From: Kryptolebias marmoratus
Lineage: Eukaryota; Chordata; Actinopteri; Cyprinodontiformes; Rivulidae
Length of the DNA stretch: 64,000 nt
Assembly: GCF_001649575.2 (NCBI RefSeq)
Contig: NC_051453.1
Span: 120,742 to 184,741, forward strand
Direction: 5' to 3'
The notes under the pieces are model-generated. The model ran no database searches and had not been told where the DNA came from. It saw only the letters and a program-made list of their open reading frames with translations. The position numbers and the translations under genes were made by a program. Below are positions 35,801-45,511 of this stretch, one piece after another. The stretch's first letter is position 1. Every line of letters begins with the position of its first letter.

Positions 35801-38800
35801 CAGTAGAAATCCCTGCAGAGAAAATAATACCACTATCCTGCAGGAGTGACAGCAGATAAAGTCATAACAGATGTACGTTAGTCATAAACAAACATATCTA
35901 CAGAATTTCATTTTATCTGCTTTAATTTTGAAGGGTTTTTGACCAAGAATTTGAACATTTTTCTGTAAAGACAAACTTGCTCTTCTTATTTTACATTATT
36001 CATTGAAGCTTTGGAGCAAGGTTTAGTTTGCGAGATCAGTCGCAACCATAAAATACAATTAAATCAAATCTTTGAAGGTAAATGCAATTTTTAGTGCGTC
36101 ATTTGATTCCACTAAAACATACAGGACACATTAATCCCAAGTGTGCTGTAATATTTGCTAACATTTTTGTCTTTCTTATCAGAATAGCCAATCTCTTGAG
36201 TAATGCATTGCCAGGCATGATCGTTCTTATTTATAATGACGATATTTGGGGTCATAAGTACTTATGTTTGCAACTTTAGCTTCGTTTTCAGCATCTATGG
36301 GATTGGGTGTCATGCATGTTGGTGATGCAGCTGCCTTGCATCAAGAAAGTCTTCAAACTGGGACCTTTCTGCGTGGAGTTTGCTTGTTCTCCCTGTTCTC
36401 CCGGTACCCTGGATTCCTCCCACAGCCGAAAAACATGCTTGTAAGGTTAATTGCTGACTCTTAATGAACTGCGACTGTGATGGACTGACGATCTGTCGAG
36501 GGTGTTCCTTTCCTTTCACCCAATGACGGCTGGAGACAGGCACCAGCTCTGCATCACCCTGCACAGAAAAGTGGGTAAAAAAATAGATGGCAGATTAGGA
36601 TTAGGAATAGACTAGGCGTGCATTCGATCTTTTTTTGACTTGACAGCCCCTTGTCTTTGCAAAAGACTGAAATAATGTTGGTGAACTTGTGACAGATACA
36701 AAAGTTTTATTTTTATAGCTATTTTAAGTTTTAGTGTAAGGTTTTTACTAAACAGTTGACTTCTTTCTGAATGAAAGGATTACATGAGCAAAATGTTGTT
36801 GTGCTGACTGTTTATCTGCAACATACTTTTGTGTTTTTAACTAGATTTTATTTAAACAATGTGTGAAATGTCACTAAGATAAGCTAATGTCAAGACTGTT
36901 AAAAACAAAAAGGTGAACAGAGTTCAGATTGGTTGTGTCAAAGACAAACATTTATTTAGTCCAGTTCTTAACAGTTCTGTAAATACCCCCTTTAAAACAA
37001 CCTCTATTTGCCTCTTATTGCACTCTTTAACTTATTCCCATCTTTACGTCTGTCTCTATCAGTCTAGTTTTGTTGCGTAATATTTAGGCTCCCAGTTTAA
37101 TGTTTGTGCGGCTCTGTTCTTCTTTAAAAAAAACATCAAAATTTCTCGAGTTAGATTCACACTGACGTTTTTATCTTGGAAAAAGCAATATCCTGCAGCT
37201 ACTGCCAGTGCATTTGCAAACACAGACACAGATACACCTTCTTTTGCACAAATACATGCGCCCCTATACCTACAAACACCCACATTGCATTTTATGAGCT
37301 GGTGTTTATCCTGCGGTCGGACCGGGCCCGTTTTAATGTCCGTGAAGCCCAGCGGCGCTGCTATTAGTTAGAAAGATCGGCATCACAAGAGCACGCATTC
37401 ATACGTACAACACATGCATACACACCTTATAAAGGCAGTATTATGAACATGCAGTATGTATGAAATGTCTTTTTTTTTCGTGGACCAAGCAGGACCAGAA
37501 GCGTGAAGAAGTTTGGCCAATCCTTGGTTTAGACTCTGTTGGGATTTTTGACTTCCTTAAATAAGTAATACTTCAGAAAAGGTGTTATCAATCCCTTTTT
37601 CTAAAGAAGAGTTAAAGTGTTGCTTTGACTCTTAGCTTGTTATAGAAAATTCCATTTTTTTGTGTGTTGCTCTTTTTTAAATTCTGCTCACAATAGGAAA
37701 ACATGGAAGGAATGACCTATTGGTGGATTTCTAGAGTCTCTAATTTGACTTTTTGAGGCTTGCAGAACATATTAGTGCACATTATTTTCTACTGCATGAT
37801 ATTTGGAGAACCTTTAATTGCATAATTATTTTTGAATATTGCAACAACGATATCAGTGGTGATAAACCCACATTTCTCATTCCTCTTTTTAGCATTTCAG
37901 CTACTTTCTAAATCAGCTGTAGGCACTGAAGATAGTGGGGAACCATCTAAATGCCAAATTTAATGTTCGCATCTGGTTTGGGTCAGCGATTTGTTGCAAT
38001 GCTTTACAATGTGTACTTTGACATGCAATGATGATGAATTTTCAGTATATAGTGCAGCCCTACTCGTTACTCATTGCAAAAAATGAAATAAAACATAAAA
38101 AAGGTTATCCTGGACTATATCAAATAGTGCAGCTTTTCTCCAGGATTGTTGCAGATATAGTGAGCTTGTATGAGATGTTTGAACAGTCGTTGGTTGGAAC
38201 ACCGGTCTGTTTCCAGGTGATTTGCCTCCTTTATGTTCTCTCTTGATTGCTAAAGTCACCAGGAGGGGTAATCTTAGATCAGATGGACTAAATATGTGTC
38301 TAATTCTTTGAACACAAACTGTCTTTGGATAAAGGGTCTTCAAAGGATTTGCATCCTTGTCCTTGTGCAAGTTACAGAGATATCTTAAATTAGACCTCCT
38401 GCTGAGGATGGGTGATGTTAGACATAAGGTTATGGACCATTTGAGCACTAAATGCACGTCTTGTTGCCAAAAGCTGCCGGTGATTTTACTGCTTCGATAT
38501 AATTTAAGTCTGTTTTATTGTGGAACCGTTACACTGAACTCCTTTACAAAAGACATTATGAATTTTAATGGGATTAGTTTTGGTAAAATAAATGTTAAAG
38601 AAAAAAAATTGATATAACATTCTGGAATGCGGGTATGCACTCAATGTAAACAAAGCACTCGGCTGACTTTGCCAAAAACCACGGGAAGGCTTGAGTGATT
38701 GACTTACTTTAGGCTGGCTGTAGTCTGTGTAGGTAAACAAAAATAAGTGAGAGTTGTGCAGCGTTTTCCTTATAAATTTGCGTTTGTGTTTTGAGTGGCA

Positions 38801-41800
38801 AAGACAGGACTGCTGGAGATGACTGCTAATAGTTCACAGATGAAAGAGAGACTGAGCGGAAATTCAAAGGTAGCCAAGCAACAGGGGGAATGCACACATG
38901 CACATTCTGCTCTTCCTCTCCCTTCTGCCTTCCCTTTGGCTTTCCAAGCCTCCCCGTACACACTCACGCGCCGTGCACACGCAGGACTCCATCATCATTA
39001 ACCGGAGCAGAGGAACGCAATGTTAAGCTCGCCTCTGCTGTCTCGTCCTCTGGGTCGAGGCTAAAATAGAAGCTGTCCACAGAGTCAGGCAATGCCTCTG
39101 TGAGAGGGGGGGCAGAAAACAGAGGAAGAGGAGGAAACTTTAGTTTAGTGCAAAGAATCCGTTGATGATGCCGGAGTGGGAGAATGCAGCGTGCTTGGCC
39201 CCAGACTGCTGCAGTAGGTCTTTCGGAGGTATTTTAATAGGCTTCTGTCTCCGTAAAGCTGCCCTTTGATCGTGCACTCAGGCTGCACGTGAACGTTGAC
39301 TCTGCCGGAAACAGACACCTGGTCACGCTCTGAAGCCTGTCTGTCTGCCCGCTTTGAAATATTAGAAGACTTTGTTTCAACTCTGAACTTTTGGACACAA
39401 AGACTCAGATTAAATGTTGAAATTTGTCTTCATTCAAATCTGTAGAAACTGTCTGTGTTGCTTCAGATTGATAGAAAGCTTCTCACATCTTCATATGTTG
39501 ATCCAGTTAAACTACAATAAAGGAAACCTTCAGTTCTAATTAGCTTTTACATCATATTTAACTCCCAGATACAACTTGTAACGCCCTGTTCAACTCGAAG
39601 AGGACAGTTAACTTTGTAAAGCCTTTAATTTCTCTCCAAATTACACAACGCTAATTATGGACTTGAAAATGAGGCAGTTAGCTGCGAGTGTCATCAGATG
39701 ACAACTTTATAGATCGAGCAACAGGTTTTAATTATGTAAAAAGTATTTTTGAAGTTGATTTCCATTACGTTGATTGTGGAATTCCTCACAATAAGAAACA
39801 TTCATGCGTTTGTTTTGAGGAAATGTCTGCACAACTGTGCAAAATCATATAATGATGGTTTTTCATATTTTTTTAAACCTCCAGTTAATGAAGAAGATAA
39901 AACAAAATCTTGATGGTGTCACTTTATCCAACATTGTTTGAATGTTGCTGCTGGTTATAAACTGAAATCCTGAGGACTTCCAATTCCTTCTTGAGATTTT
40001 ACAGAAATATTTTTTTGTGAGCATCTTTTTGAGTGTGTTCTTGTGTCCCGCACCAAAAAGTGACCAAGGTTTTCTTGAATTGGAGAATCACAGAGAATTA
40101 TAACCCAGAATCCAGCCTAACGTTGCTCGGAACAAGGCGATAAAAGAATGTTTTTTCTCCCTAAAAAGCAACTAAACCCTGAAACACACGCTGTCTTGTA
40201 GGTTCATGCACTGCATCACTTTTGCATTCCACATATTTTAACTTTGAAAATTGGTGTGAGACAGAATATTATTCCAATGCAACATAAAAGAATAGGGTTG
40301 GGAATCTTTAGGTTTGTTTTTTTTTCTTCTTCTCTGCTCCTGGTGGAAGGCGGACATGTTTCTTTTCTCCCTGTCTCCTGAACTGTAAAATGTTGCGTGG
40401 AAGCCCTGAGTTTTAACTACTCAAAGCGGATGCAAGTCGTTCACAATCAAAGTTGTAACAGACCCGATAATTCAATTAGCCTTTTCAGAGTTAGATGGAA
40501 ACTCACTCGATGATCGTCTGCTTCGCGGCAGCAGCTACCATCGGCTGTTTGTTCTTGCATGTAGTGTGGCTCATTCTTATCTTTACTTCCAAACACGGGC
40601 TTTCAGTGCAGAAGGAGCTGTTTGTAGGTCTCAGTCAGTGCCGTTCTTTTCTCTTGTGTCCACTTCTACGCTTCAGGGCACTGCCTTTTGGATTCAACAT
40701 GACGTGTTAGTTTTTTACATTTTAAAATTGATTTAAAATCGTCCACGTTCACATGTAATGCAGAAAACCCGGTCTACTGCAGGTAAGATAACAACTGCTG
40801 ATTAAAAAAATCTAAACGATCCTTTTAAGCTGCCCTTATTTAAAAGCCACGTTCACACAAATGATTTTAATCAGTATTGTGTTGGTTTGTGACTGATGCT
40901 GCTTTGTCTCACCTGGTGGCAGGTCCAGGAACAAAATTAAAGTTCTTCTCCTGCAGCTGAGCTCGGCACACAGCACCAGCTGAGCGGTACTGTATATATA
41001 CTGAAACTGTTAAACTGCAGACAGATGTTTTTCTGTCCCGGCTGCTCTCTTCAGCTCTCTCTCTCTCGTGATGGAGAAGAAATATTCGGAGTCAAAGTTT
41101 ACCCTGACTCAACTGATTGTGCCGTTTCATGTGCGACCCAAATGGGGCTCATAAAGTTGCCACTCCACATAGCCCGGCCCCCGATGGGACATCTGATATG
41201 ACTGCGTACATGTGTGTAAGCAGGTGGGAGGTATGTATGTGTAGAGCACATACAAGTCTTGTTTGTGTGAGCCTGCATGTTTGCTTGCGTGTGTTTATGT
41301 GCACACACGGGCCATAATCAGGTCCAGATGATTCTGAGTGTCGGCCAGCTTCCCAGAATAGCAGCGCTGGTTTCCCTGCAGCCCTCCAACTGGCCTTGGC
41401 AAATATTTTAGCAACTTCATGTTTACCTTCACACTCGAGCATTCTCCCTCGCTCAGAGCATTTCTCGTTCCCTGCTCCCTGTCTATCAAAAATAATCTGC
41501 TTTTTCATCATTTACACCCGGTGGGCAGCAGCGCCGAGTAAACTCCTCCACTGGGCTAAAACTGAAACAAACTCAGCAGCAGGCTGGCCACATGTGGCTG
41601 CCTGAGTGAAGCTATCGTACTCTGATCTCCATGTGTTGATTGATAGAAAATTCAGAGACCGTTTCAGGCAGCAGTTTCTTATTGGGGTTCTGCTGAGGCA
41701 TGACTCCTGAAAAACACCAAAAACAACAGAAAAGTCAACGTTATTATACAATTCTCCTGCACATTTAAGGTTTTGTTGATGTTGAGATCATAATTCAGCA

Positions 41801-42674
41801 CTGTGGAAATGACTATTTGTTGTCAGAAAGTGTTTTATTTGTGCCTCAGAGCTAAAGATGAATCAGCGAGTCCAAGCTGACACAGACACTTTGCAATACA
41901 ATCTCTTTTCATGTGTGTTTGCATCTGTCATTCACATGCAAACAAGCTAACAATATGTTTTGTAATAGCTTTTTGTGTCCCTACTTGAAAACCCCTATTT
42001 TCAGTGTATCTGTGTGTGAATGAGGGAATTTTCTCAACGTGCGCTGAAAATTACGACAACAACGGTGCCGTTTTTACCAACTGGTTAGCTTGTCGACGTT
42101 AGGTTTTCAACATGTTTTTGCACACAAAGCTGTGGGACTTTTAGGGGTCAGTTGCATCACAGTCATTGACTTATCGGGTTATCAGTTTTACTCCAGTCCA
42201 GTAGGAGGTGATAATTTTCTGATTTACCAACTACTTTTACTGTCCTGATTGGTTGGAAGCTCTTCCCTGTTGGAATAATTATGAGCTGTGGATTTTAGTG
42301 ATTGCTGCTGATGACATCTTTGTGACGAAACACAATCTAGAATCTAGTCCTTGCAGACACTCATGTTATTGCCACCTACAGGCCAGACATCGTTTTGCCA
42401 GCAGTTGTTTTGATTTTTGGATTATTTTTTAAATATTTTATGATAATATCATTTCAAAAATCTTGAATTCGAGGTCATAGCTAATGTTTTTACTAAATAT
42501 TACCAAGGATTTGATTTTCTAACCTGTCATTTTGTTTTGTTTTTTCAGTGCCGTCCCTCCAAAGGCAGAAGACGAGGTTTCTGTTGGTGTGTAGACAAAT
42601 ACGGGCATCCTCTTCCAGGCTACAACGACAGGGAGCACAGCGAGAAGAAGTGCTACAACCTGGAGGGCAAATGA
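17465..42674 (+). CDS. igfbp3: Insulin-like growth factor binding protein 3 (spliced, 4 coding exons)
   Basis: Coding exons are 17465-17828, 20961-21208, 25223-25342 and 42549-42674, which join in frame to 285 codons and a TGA stop. All introns are GT-AG, with phases 1, 0, 0. The product is a secreted carrier of IGF-I and IGF-II. Residues 1 to about 21 form a hydrophobic signal peptide. The N-terminal domain has 12 cysteines (29, 32, 40, 47, 56, 58, 59, 62, 70, 77, 83, 103) with the family GCGCCxxC motif. The linker is residues 122-204. The thyroglobulin type-1 domain has six cysteines (207, 234, 245, 256, 258, 279) and a basic stretch (about 236-253) matching the nuclear localisation/heparin-binding segment of IGFBP3 and IGFBP5. 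'GPVVRCEPC' and the C-terminal 'KKKQCRPSKG' favour IGFBP3 over IGFBP5, as does the convergent igfbp1 neighbour. Intron 3 is 17.2 kb and hosts a retrotransposon. Confidence 0.95.
18696..18713 (+). repeat. TG dinucleotide microsatellite
   Basis: Nine consecutive TG units in igfbp3 intron 1. Confidence 0.85.
20006..20864. mobile_element. MITE-like DNA transposon, copy 1 (igfbp3 intron 1)
   Basis: Inverted ends are visible: 'gtgtaaaatgtaaatgaaaa' on the left, against 'tttttatttaccttttacac' on the right, and 'atgatttgcaaa' against 'tttgcaaatgat'. Internal segments recur at 61618-62240 ('tctgtggaagtgttcctgag', 'gaactgtagatgatggga', 'gaacctctgcccatctttac'). It is non-coding and so non-autonomous. 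The right end lies only about 100 bp before exon 2. Superfamily not assigned. Confidence 0.7.
20961..21208 (+). CDS. igfbp3: igfbp3 exon 2: variable linker
   Basis: Codes for residues 122-204, ending in 'NKRETEY' just before the conserved GPC of exon 3 and the consensus donor GTAAGT. Two N-glycosylation sequons (NVT, NFS) are present. The linker holds one cysteine (C131), making an odd total of 19 in the mature protein; from memory the human IGFBP3 linker has none. Confidence 0.93.
21745..22415 (+). mobile_element. 3' fragment of a non-LTR retrotransposon (Rex3/RTE-like)
   Basis: On the + strand a decayed coding sequence is readable: 'LRHKVRSSITQGELRVI', 'LRWLGHQIGMPPSKR', 'GRPKTYWRDYISSLTWEHLG'. 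From memory this matches the C-terminal end of a fish LINE with a GATG-type tail. The frame is interrupted by stops and the 5' part is absent. The tail 'cagataagtggaagtcaaaa' is degenerate. The clade is a memory-based guess. Confidence 0.7.
22800..23190. repeat. Dispersed teleost repeat of the 'GGCGACCTGTCCAGG' type
   Basis: Contains 'ttgccagtccatcacagag', 'ctgtgggaggaaactg', 'ggcggagaacatgcatg' and 'atgggaatcaaacctgtgac'. These are landmarks of a very common fish interspersed repeat. A second, opposite-orientation copy is at about 36300-36600. Class not assigned. Confidence 0.6.
25223..25342 (+). CDS. igfbp3: igfbp3 exon 3: start of thyroglobulin type-1 domain
   Basis: Forty codons (residues 205-244) in phase 0 on both sides. 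Opens with GPCRREID and ends with 'GFYKKKQ' before donor GTGAAT. Carries two of the six C-domain cysteines (207, 234) and the start of the basic cluster. Confidence 0.95.
25385..25398 (+). repeat. AC dinucleotide microsatellite
   Basis: Seven AC units just downstream of igfbp3 exon 3. Confidence 0.8.
28475..28479 (+). repeat. Target site duplication, left copy
   Basis: ATCTG immediately before the left LTR, repeated after the right LTR at 35443-35447. Five bp is usual for BEL/Pao integrases. Confidence 0.85.
28480..29107 (+). repeat. Left LTR of BEL/Pao element
   Basis: 628 bp from TGTGGAAAAGG to CCCTATTTTTTA. It contains AATAAA at 28984-28989. It is 2 bp longer than the right LTR because of one extra AC in an AC run. 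Confidence 0.92.
29108..34555 (+). CDS. BEL/Pao gag-pol polyprotein, ended by an in-frame UAG
   Basis: An 1815-codon open frame. Gag occupies about residues 1-550 and has a proline/glutamine-rich stretch and a cysteine/histidine cluster (489-548; CPYC, CWRCGRNH, CKTCGRRH). An A17-type protease has LDDGSERT (D616/D617). Reverse transcriptase follows, with SDIRGMFHQV (D956) and FYVDN (D1035, N1036), then RNase H (D1218, E1262, D1292). The integrase zinc-binding region is H1508 to C1557. The integrase core has D1590, D1652 and E1701. The first ATG (29108) overlaps the primer binding site; the second, M17 at 29156, may be the real start. The UAG at 34553-34555 stops translation before the last C-terminal domain, whose frame stays open to 34756. 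Whether the UAG is a mutation or is sometimes read through cannot be told from one copy. Confidence 0.92.
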   Translation: MVLRAGLADCCFRITVMDSRQKRRTSMPSYLSDYDLSGLGAQSKLWTAVPAALGVSAEPTTPERPTIRSPSPPLSQSFDMANLRDDEEQEQELSQSMDQATGEQRTHQVPEFNAALDEIRQENAELRKQFQSLMVALQPKPAAHQPLFPPPPPQGVYSGGGYGHYQLPTNTPAYQQLQYPTLSPQGNLPQDLGPHRVSQHYSGLSCNPYYAVTPQQRAPSYAGTDPSFLQTPCFNEPQRETTYRGPKPTIPSFTSPDPREFARMKIALENLLPADATERYKYQILTDHLRCEEASLVADSYCNSRQPYTDTMLALTKMYGQPHKLAVQRIAELMDGPNIRSGDVKGFRLFALNVRSLVGMLEQLGQRGQVELVCGSHVSRLVSKLPYDLNASFKRFIHPLRLAIPTLVDFADWLEYELEVQDDGMKPPKREELFNKKPDTKRTPKPPGKTATILLGTEKVLRSSSVAAPSAFEQPANKSKREDKVTAYCPYCDNDKHFLNNCSNFKNLTKEQKVTWIKTNNKCWRCGRNHQAAKCTLKAPCKTCGRRHLLVLHEVNERVEEGPAPEPPSVESCLVNTANKVRYVDRPVYNCKVLLKISKVLLRNGDKSLETYAVLDDGSERTILLQSAAKLLGLKGSKEVLDLRTVRQEVEKLHGAAVSFTISPAANPDKTYNIQNAFTAEQLSLAEHSHPVASLQQKYKHLSGLPLPPLNRVHPMLLIGADCTHLITPIEPVRLGPPGGPAAVKTLLGWTLQGPAQTIESITNVSHCLFTSTPSPAELFSCVEKLWQMDVLPYRSEKLAVRSRQDQEAVRLLQEQTVRVNVSGVERYATPLLRVKNMPPLKATPEAVLPLLRGIEKRLAKSPGQAAAYQREIEKLVEAGYVVKLGDHQLKTSVEAWYIPHHMVQHNGKNRVVFNCSFQYQGYNLNQLLLPGPTLGPALLPVLLRFREHAVAFSSDIRGMFHQVRLLPKDRPLLRFLWRDMKRDNPPDVYEWQVLPFGTTCSPCCATFALQKHVTDHSQPEDDVCVAINKSFYVDNCLQSLPCPVAAKALVDKLHHLLAGGGFELRQWASNNPNVIHHLPPDTKSTSCELWLNQDQSDIQEPALGLHWNCKSDTLTYKHRHIDCSVATMRNIYRVLASQYDPLGYIVPYTTRAKVIVRHLWEKRRDWDDPQLPEELLQKWYAWEAELAQLHKITLPRCYTSPGLDQPNCKRDIHVFCDASEQAYGSVAYLRTESPEGEVEVAFLAARSRVSPKKQQSIPRLELCAALTGAQLYKVISTELTLPIRSCIFWSDSATVLTWLGSDSCRYKVFVGTRVAEIQKLTEAATWRYVPSRDNPADDITRGLTIQDISTGSRWTDGPVFLKLAPSNWPDLPPPHQSEPEGELKRQVVCLSMSSSSVPDPHQYRTWDNFLEATAHQLYGAADPNHPLTADSYAAAELEALQQAQKESLLEEITQLKDGKPISKSSRLLLLAPEFDEKTGLIRVGGRLRRNPDLTVEEVHPVVLDPRHALTQLIIQDYDYKLQHPGPERVFAEIRRRYWVLRGREAVRRHQRSCVECKRWKGRPNPPRMADLPPARLRLFKPPFYSTGVDCFGPYIIKIRRSSEKRWGILFKCLTTRAVHLDLIPSMDTDAFLMALRRFIARRGKPKEILCDQGTNFRGGERELQESFQALHPDLKERLAYQQIRFAFNPPGSPHFGGCWEREIRSLKIALQVILGAQTVTEEVLHTVLIEIEGMLNSKPLGYTSSEVADPDPVTPNYLHMGRRDASLPQVVYDGPEILGRRRWRHSQNLADHFWHHFLKYYLPGLQARQKWQTE
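29109..29125 (+). promoter_or_regulatory. Primer binding site, complementary to tRNA-Tyr
   Basis: TGGTCCTTCGAGCCGGA starts 1 bp inside the LTR end. Its complement, TCCGGCTCGAAGGACCA, is the 3' end of vertebrate tRNA-Tyr(GTA) with the added CCA. The match is 17 nt, a standard length for priming minus-strand DNA. Confidence 0.85.
34556..34756 (+). pseudogene. C-terminal pol segment beyond the UAG
   Basis: In the same frame as gag-pol, 66 sense codons follow the UAG and end at TAA (34754-34756). It reads as the small C-terminal domain that follows integrase in BEL/Pao polyproteins (starts with a LQVGDVV-type motif, then a 'LWPVGKV' motif). It has no start codon of its own near its beginning, so it would be made only by readthrough. 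Confidence 0.75.
34789..34808 (+). other. Short perfect hairpin before the right LTR
   Basis: CGTATTCAC and GTGAATACG are perfect complements separated by AA. It lies directly upstream of a G-rich stretch (34808-34815) that sits where the polypurine tract should be. Confidence 0.7.
34817..35442 (+). repeat. Right LTR of BEL/Pao element
   Basis: 626 bp, differing from the left LTR at six bases (four in the first 100 bp) and by one AC unit. Contains AATAAA at 35319-35324, the likely polyadenylation signal of the element. Confidence 0.92.
35443..35447 (+). repeat. Target site duplication, right copy
   Basis: ATCTG directly after the right LTR, identical to 28475-28479. Confidence 0.85.
36300..36605. 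repeat. Dispersed teleost repeat, reverse-orientation copy
   Basis: Read on the - strand it shares landmarks with 22800-23190: 'gctgtgggagg', 'agtccatcacag', and 'agaacaagcaaactccacgc' in place of the other copy's 'agaacatgcatgttccacac'. Both are diverged copies of one family. Confidence 0.5.
42549..42674 (+). CDS. igfbp3: igfbp3 exon 4: end of thyroglobulin type-1 domain
   Basis: Forty-one codons and TGA, residues 245-285. Carries the basic 'CRPSKGRRRGFCWC' segment, the CWCVDKYG core of the thyroglobulin fold and the last cysteine (279), then a short YNLEGK tail. Confidence 0.95.
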   Translation, partial: CRPSKGRRRGFCWCVDKYGHPLPGYNDREHSEKKCYNLEGK

Positions 42675-42736
42675 GAGGACCGGCGGCTGGACGGAGAGAG
42701 CAAAGCAGCATGAACGGGTGGGCGGGTGGGGGGGGG

Positions 42737-42746
42737 NNNNNNNNNN
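42737..42746. other. Assembly gap (10 N) in a G run
   Basis: Flanked by GGGGGG and GGGG. Probably a G tract that could not be sequenced or was collapsed. Confidence 0.99.
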
Positions 42747-45470
42747 GGGGAGAGGGAACGAAAGAAACAACCGACTTTGCTCTCGCTTGTAGATTGATGT
42801 AAACAGTTGAAGGAAGTTCGGACCTTTGGTTTCAGGTCCCGTTTCTGTCAGAGGACCGGGTGGATGAACAACGGGGATGGGGTGGGGAGGGGTGGAGCAC
42901 AGCCTCCTGTCCTTTATAGCTATCTGTCCCGGGCTGAGGGACCCTCTATCCTTTCTTTAAAAAAAACAAAACATACAAAAAAAACAACAAACGATTAAGC
43001 TAAATGCTGAGAGAACGAGAGGACAGAAAGAATTTTATCATCTGCACTATTCTTTTAGAGGGAGAGGAAGGAGGGACTTTTCCACTCACTTTAACGACGC
43101 TTGTGACTGTGATCCCCGCCCCCCCGCCTGAAAAAAGAGTCGCACCAACACTATTTCTATTGTGTGTCTGTTGTAAGTGTGTAACCATGAGTTTGTGTGT
43201 TTTTAATCCATGAGCGCCTGCATAACTTCCGTTTTCACAGCTGCCTGTCTGTGTGAGTGCATGTGCTTTCCCCAAACCGTTTATCTGTAAAAACATGGGA
43301 CGAAGCTCAGTTTAGGGAGTCCCTGCTTCGTCAAACAATGCAGGAAAACACAACAATCTCTGGGACAAGATCCATTCTCAAATGAAACAATATAAAATGA
43401 CAGATGTGTCTAATTGTTTTTCTAAGTTTATTGTGGTCACCACGTTCAGTCTTCCTCTCTGCCTTCTTATCACTTGAGCAAATGAGAAGGAGGTAAACTG
43501 TGCAGTTAAAGTGCCTTAAAAGCAAACCGTCTGATGCCTATAATCCCCTCAAACCTCTGTGGTCCTTGATGCAAGGATGAGTTTCCTGAAACATTTTACC
43601 CTTTTGAGAATCAGGCTTATCAAGTTTGCAGCTTGCACCTTTAAAACAACAGCAGCTGTTGGAGACAGATTATTCGGCAAAATATTAAAAAATTAAAAAT
43701 TAAAGCCTTTGTCATCTTACTGACAGGATTAACGACATCCATGAGGGCGTCTCCCGAGTTTCTCCAGAATGCCTCACAACTTCCTCGTGTGAGATGCAGA
43801 GGCACATGGTCCTGTCGCTTCAGTTTTGAACATGTTCAAAAATTCAGTACAAGTTTTATCTCAACATGGTCCCAAAGTAGTCGAGGGCATCTCCAACTGA
43901 ATTTTGCTGCAGACGTCTCCAACTCATCTGAAGATCATCGCAGCTTCATGGGAGCTCTTCTATGATGATAAACTTGTAATAATTGTTTACCAGTCACACT
44001 GGTCTGCCAATCTTTATTTCTAAAGTTTACTCTAGCAGATTAAATCAGAAATATGGTGGTGGGTGCAAAGCCACAAAGAAATAATGTGCGAGGTCAAGAA
44101 TACAGCGTTGCAAGCGGTGCACATGAAAATAGCTCATGATTTTAAAGAACTGGCTGCTCAAAACGCCCAGCTCCATGGGCTCTTGGGTGCAAACACTCAG
44201 AGTTCAGTGAGACTCACATATTTTCTTGCAATTTTGAGTCACCAAGTGGCACCTTAATTAGGACAGCAACTAAAATGCAACAAAACAGTTTGCATGCAAT
44301 TTGCAGGAATGGCGTAATTTTTTTTGCAGTTTTGTTCTTATGCAAACATGCAGCAAGTACCAATCCAGTGTGATTCCAAGAGCGAATTTGCTTATTTTTT
44401 CTTGATTTTGTGTCTCCAACTAGTCACCAACAACTGCAACCCAGTAAGATCAGATGAGCTGATAAAGGTGGAAGCTACAAACTACTTTTAATGTCCTTGC
44501 ATGTTTACATTTTTTTTAATAAATACAGATTTCACTGCCAAGTTTTTCTGTTTGAAGTGCTCTCACCCTGCAGTCTTAGGTATCGATTTGGTCAGAGTCT
44601 CTTTTCTCTCCTTTCTCTTTCCTCACACATTTTGCCTTCATTCTTGTCCCTCGTTTGTGATGCAGCTCTGAGGTCCATGTCCTATCTGGTCCCTGCCCTC
44701 CTCCCCTCCTCTTCCTGTCAGTGGTGCAACATGGTGTTGGCTTGTTTTTACGGGTCAAGCCCGGTGTGACCGTTTCGCTCTGCTGCAGGTGCCAGCTGCC
44801 CCTATGCTTCAAGCACAAGCACTTAAAGCACTTTAGCTGCGCTGCTACTCGTCAATGCATGCAGTTAAAGACAATTGGACCGATCCGCTCCTGCATACCT
44901 TTCCTGGGAGGTAATGTCAGATGCAACAGTGTGATATTGTAAGAAAACAATAATATCCCAGGGAGGAAAAGCAATGAAAATAAATAATGATAAAAAAAGA
45001 AACTAGACCAGCACATCTGACAGCAAATTTAGCAAACAGCCCTCGGAAATTTTCCATTCAGTGCAACTATTTTCTTTTGTTGTTGTTGGTGTTTTTGTTT
45101 CTTTGAAAAGAAAAGAAAAAAAAGAGCTTGTATGATCATATGCCAACAAATCTCCACAAGGTGGACGCAGCACCAAATATGCATTCACACAAATGGCGGG
45201 GGGTCTTAGAAAGGAGGCGTGGTCCTCCCTGCGGAGCTTCCTGCCCGATGTTCTCCCACATCCTGTGTAAAGACTTGAAACGTGGAGAGACGACGGGAGA
45301 ACGCCTGCCCAGTAGCTCGGTAGCACCAAATCGGCTCAGACAGCAGCAACTCACAGCCAGCCTGTTGGTGCTAAACCCCATCGATTTAAAGACTTGATAT
45401 AAGGGAGGAACATACATAAAATATGTTTAAGCTATTCCCTCCCTGATATTTTTACGTGTGTCTTTTTATA

Positions 45471-45511
45471 TATTATTATTATTATTATAATTATTATTAT
45501 TGTTATTAGTA
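45471..45511. repeat. ATT-rich microsatellite
   Basis: Mostly ATT units, interrupted by single changes, just upstream of the first candidate igfbp3 polyadenylation signal. Confidence 0.8.

Larger units (their letters stand above)
25343..42548 (+). other. igfbp3: igfbp3 intron 3 (17.2 kb)
   Basis: Phase-0 intron with acceptor 'gttttttcag'. The BEL/Pao insertion (28480-35442) and its target duplication account for about 7 kb. The remainder holds an AC run (25385-25398), a G/T-rich stretch (25620-25780), G runs at about 26338-26360, a repeat piece at 36.3-36.6 kb and otherwise non-coding sequence. Short open frames here have no domains. Confidence 0.9.
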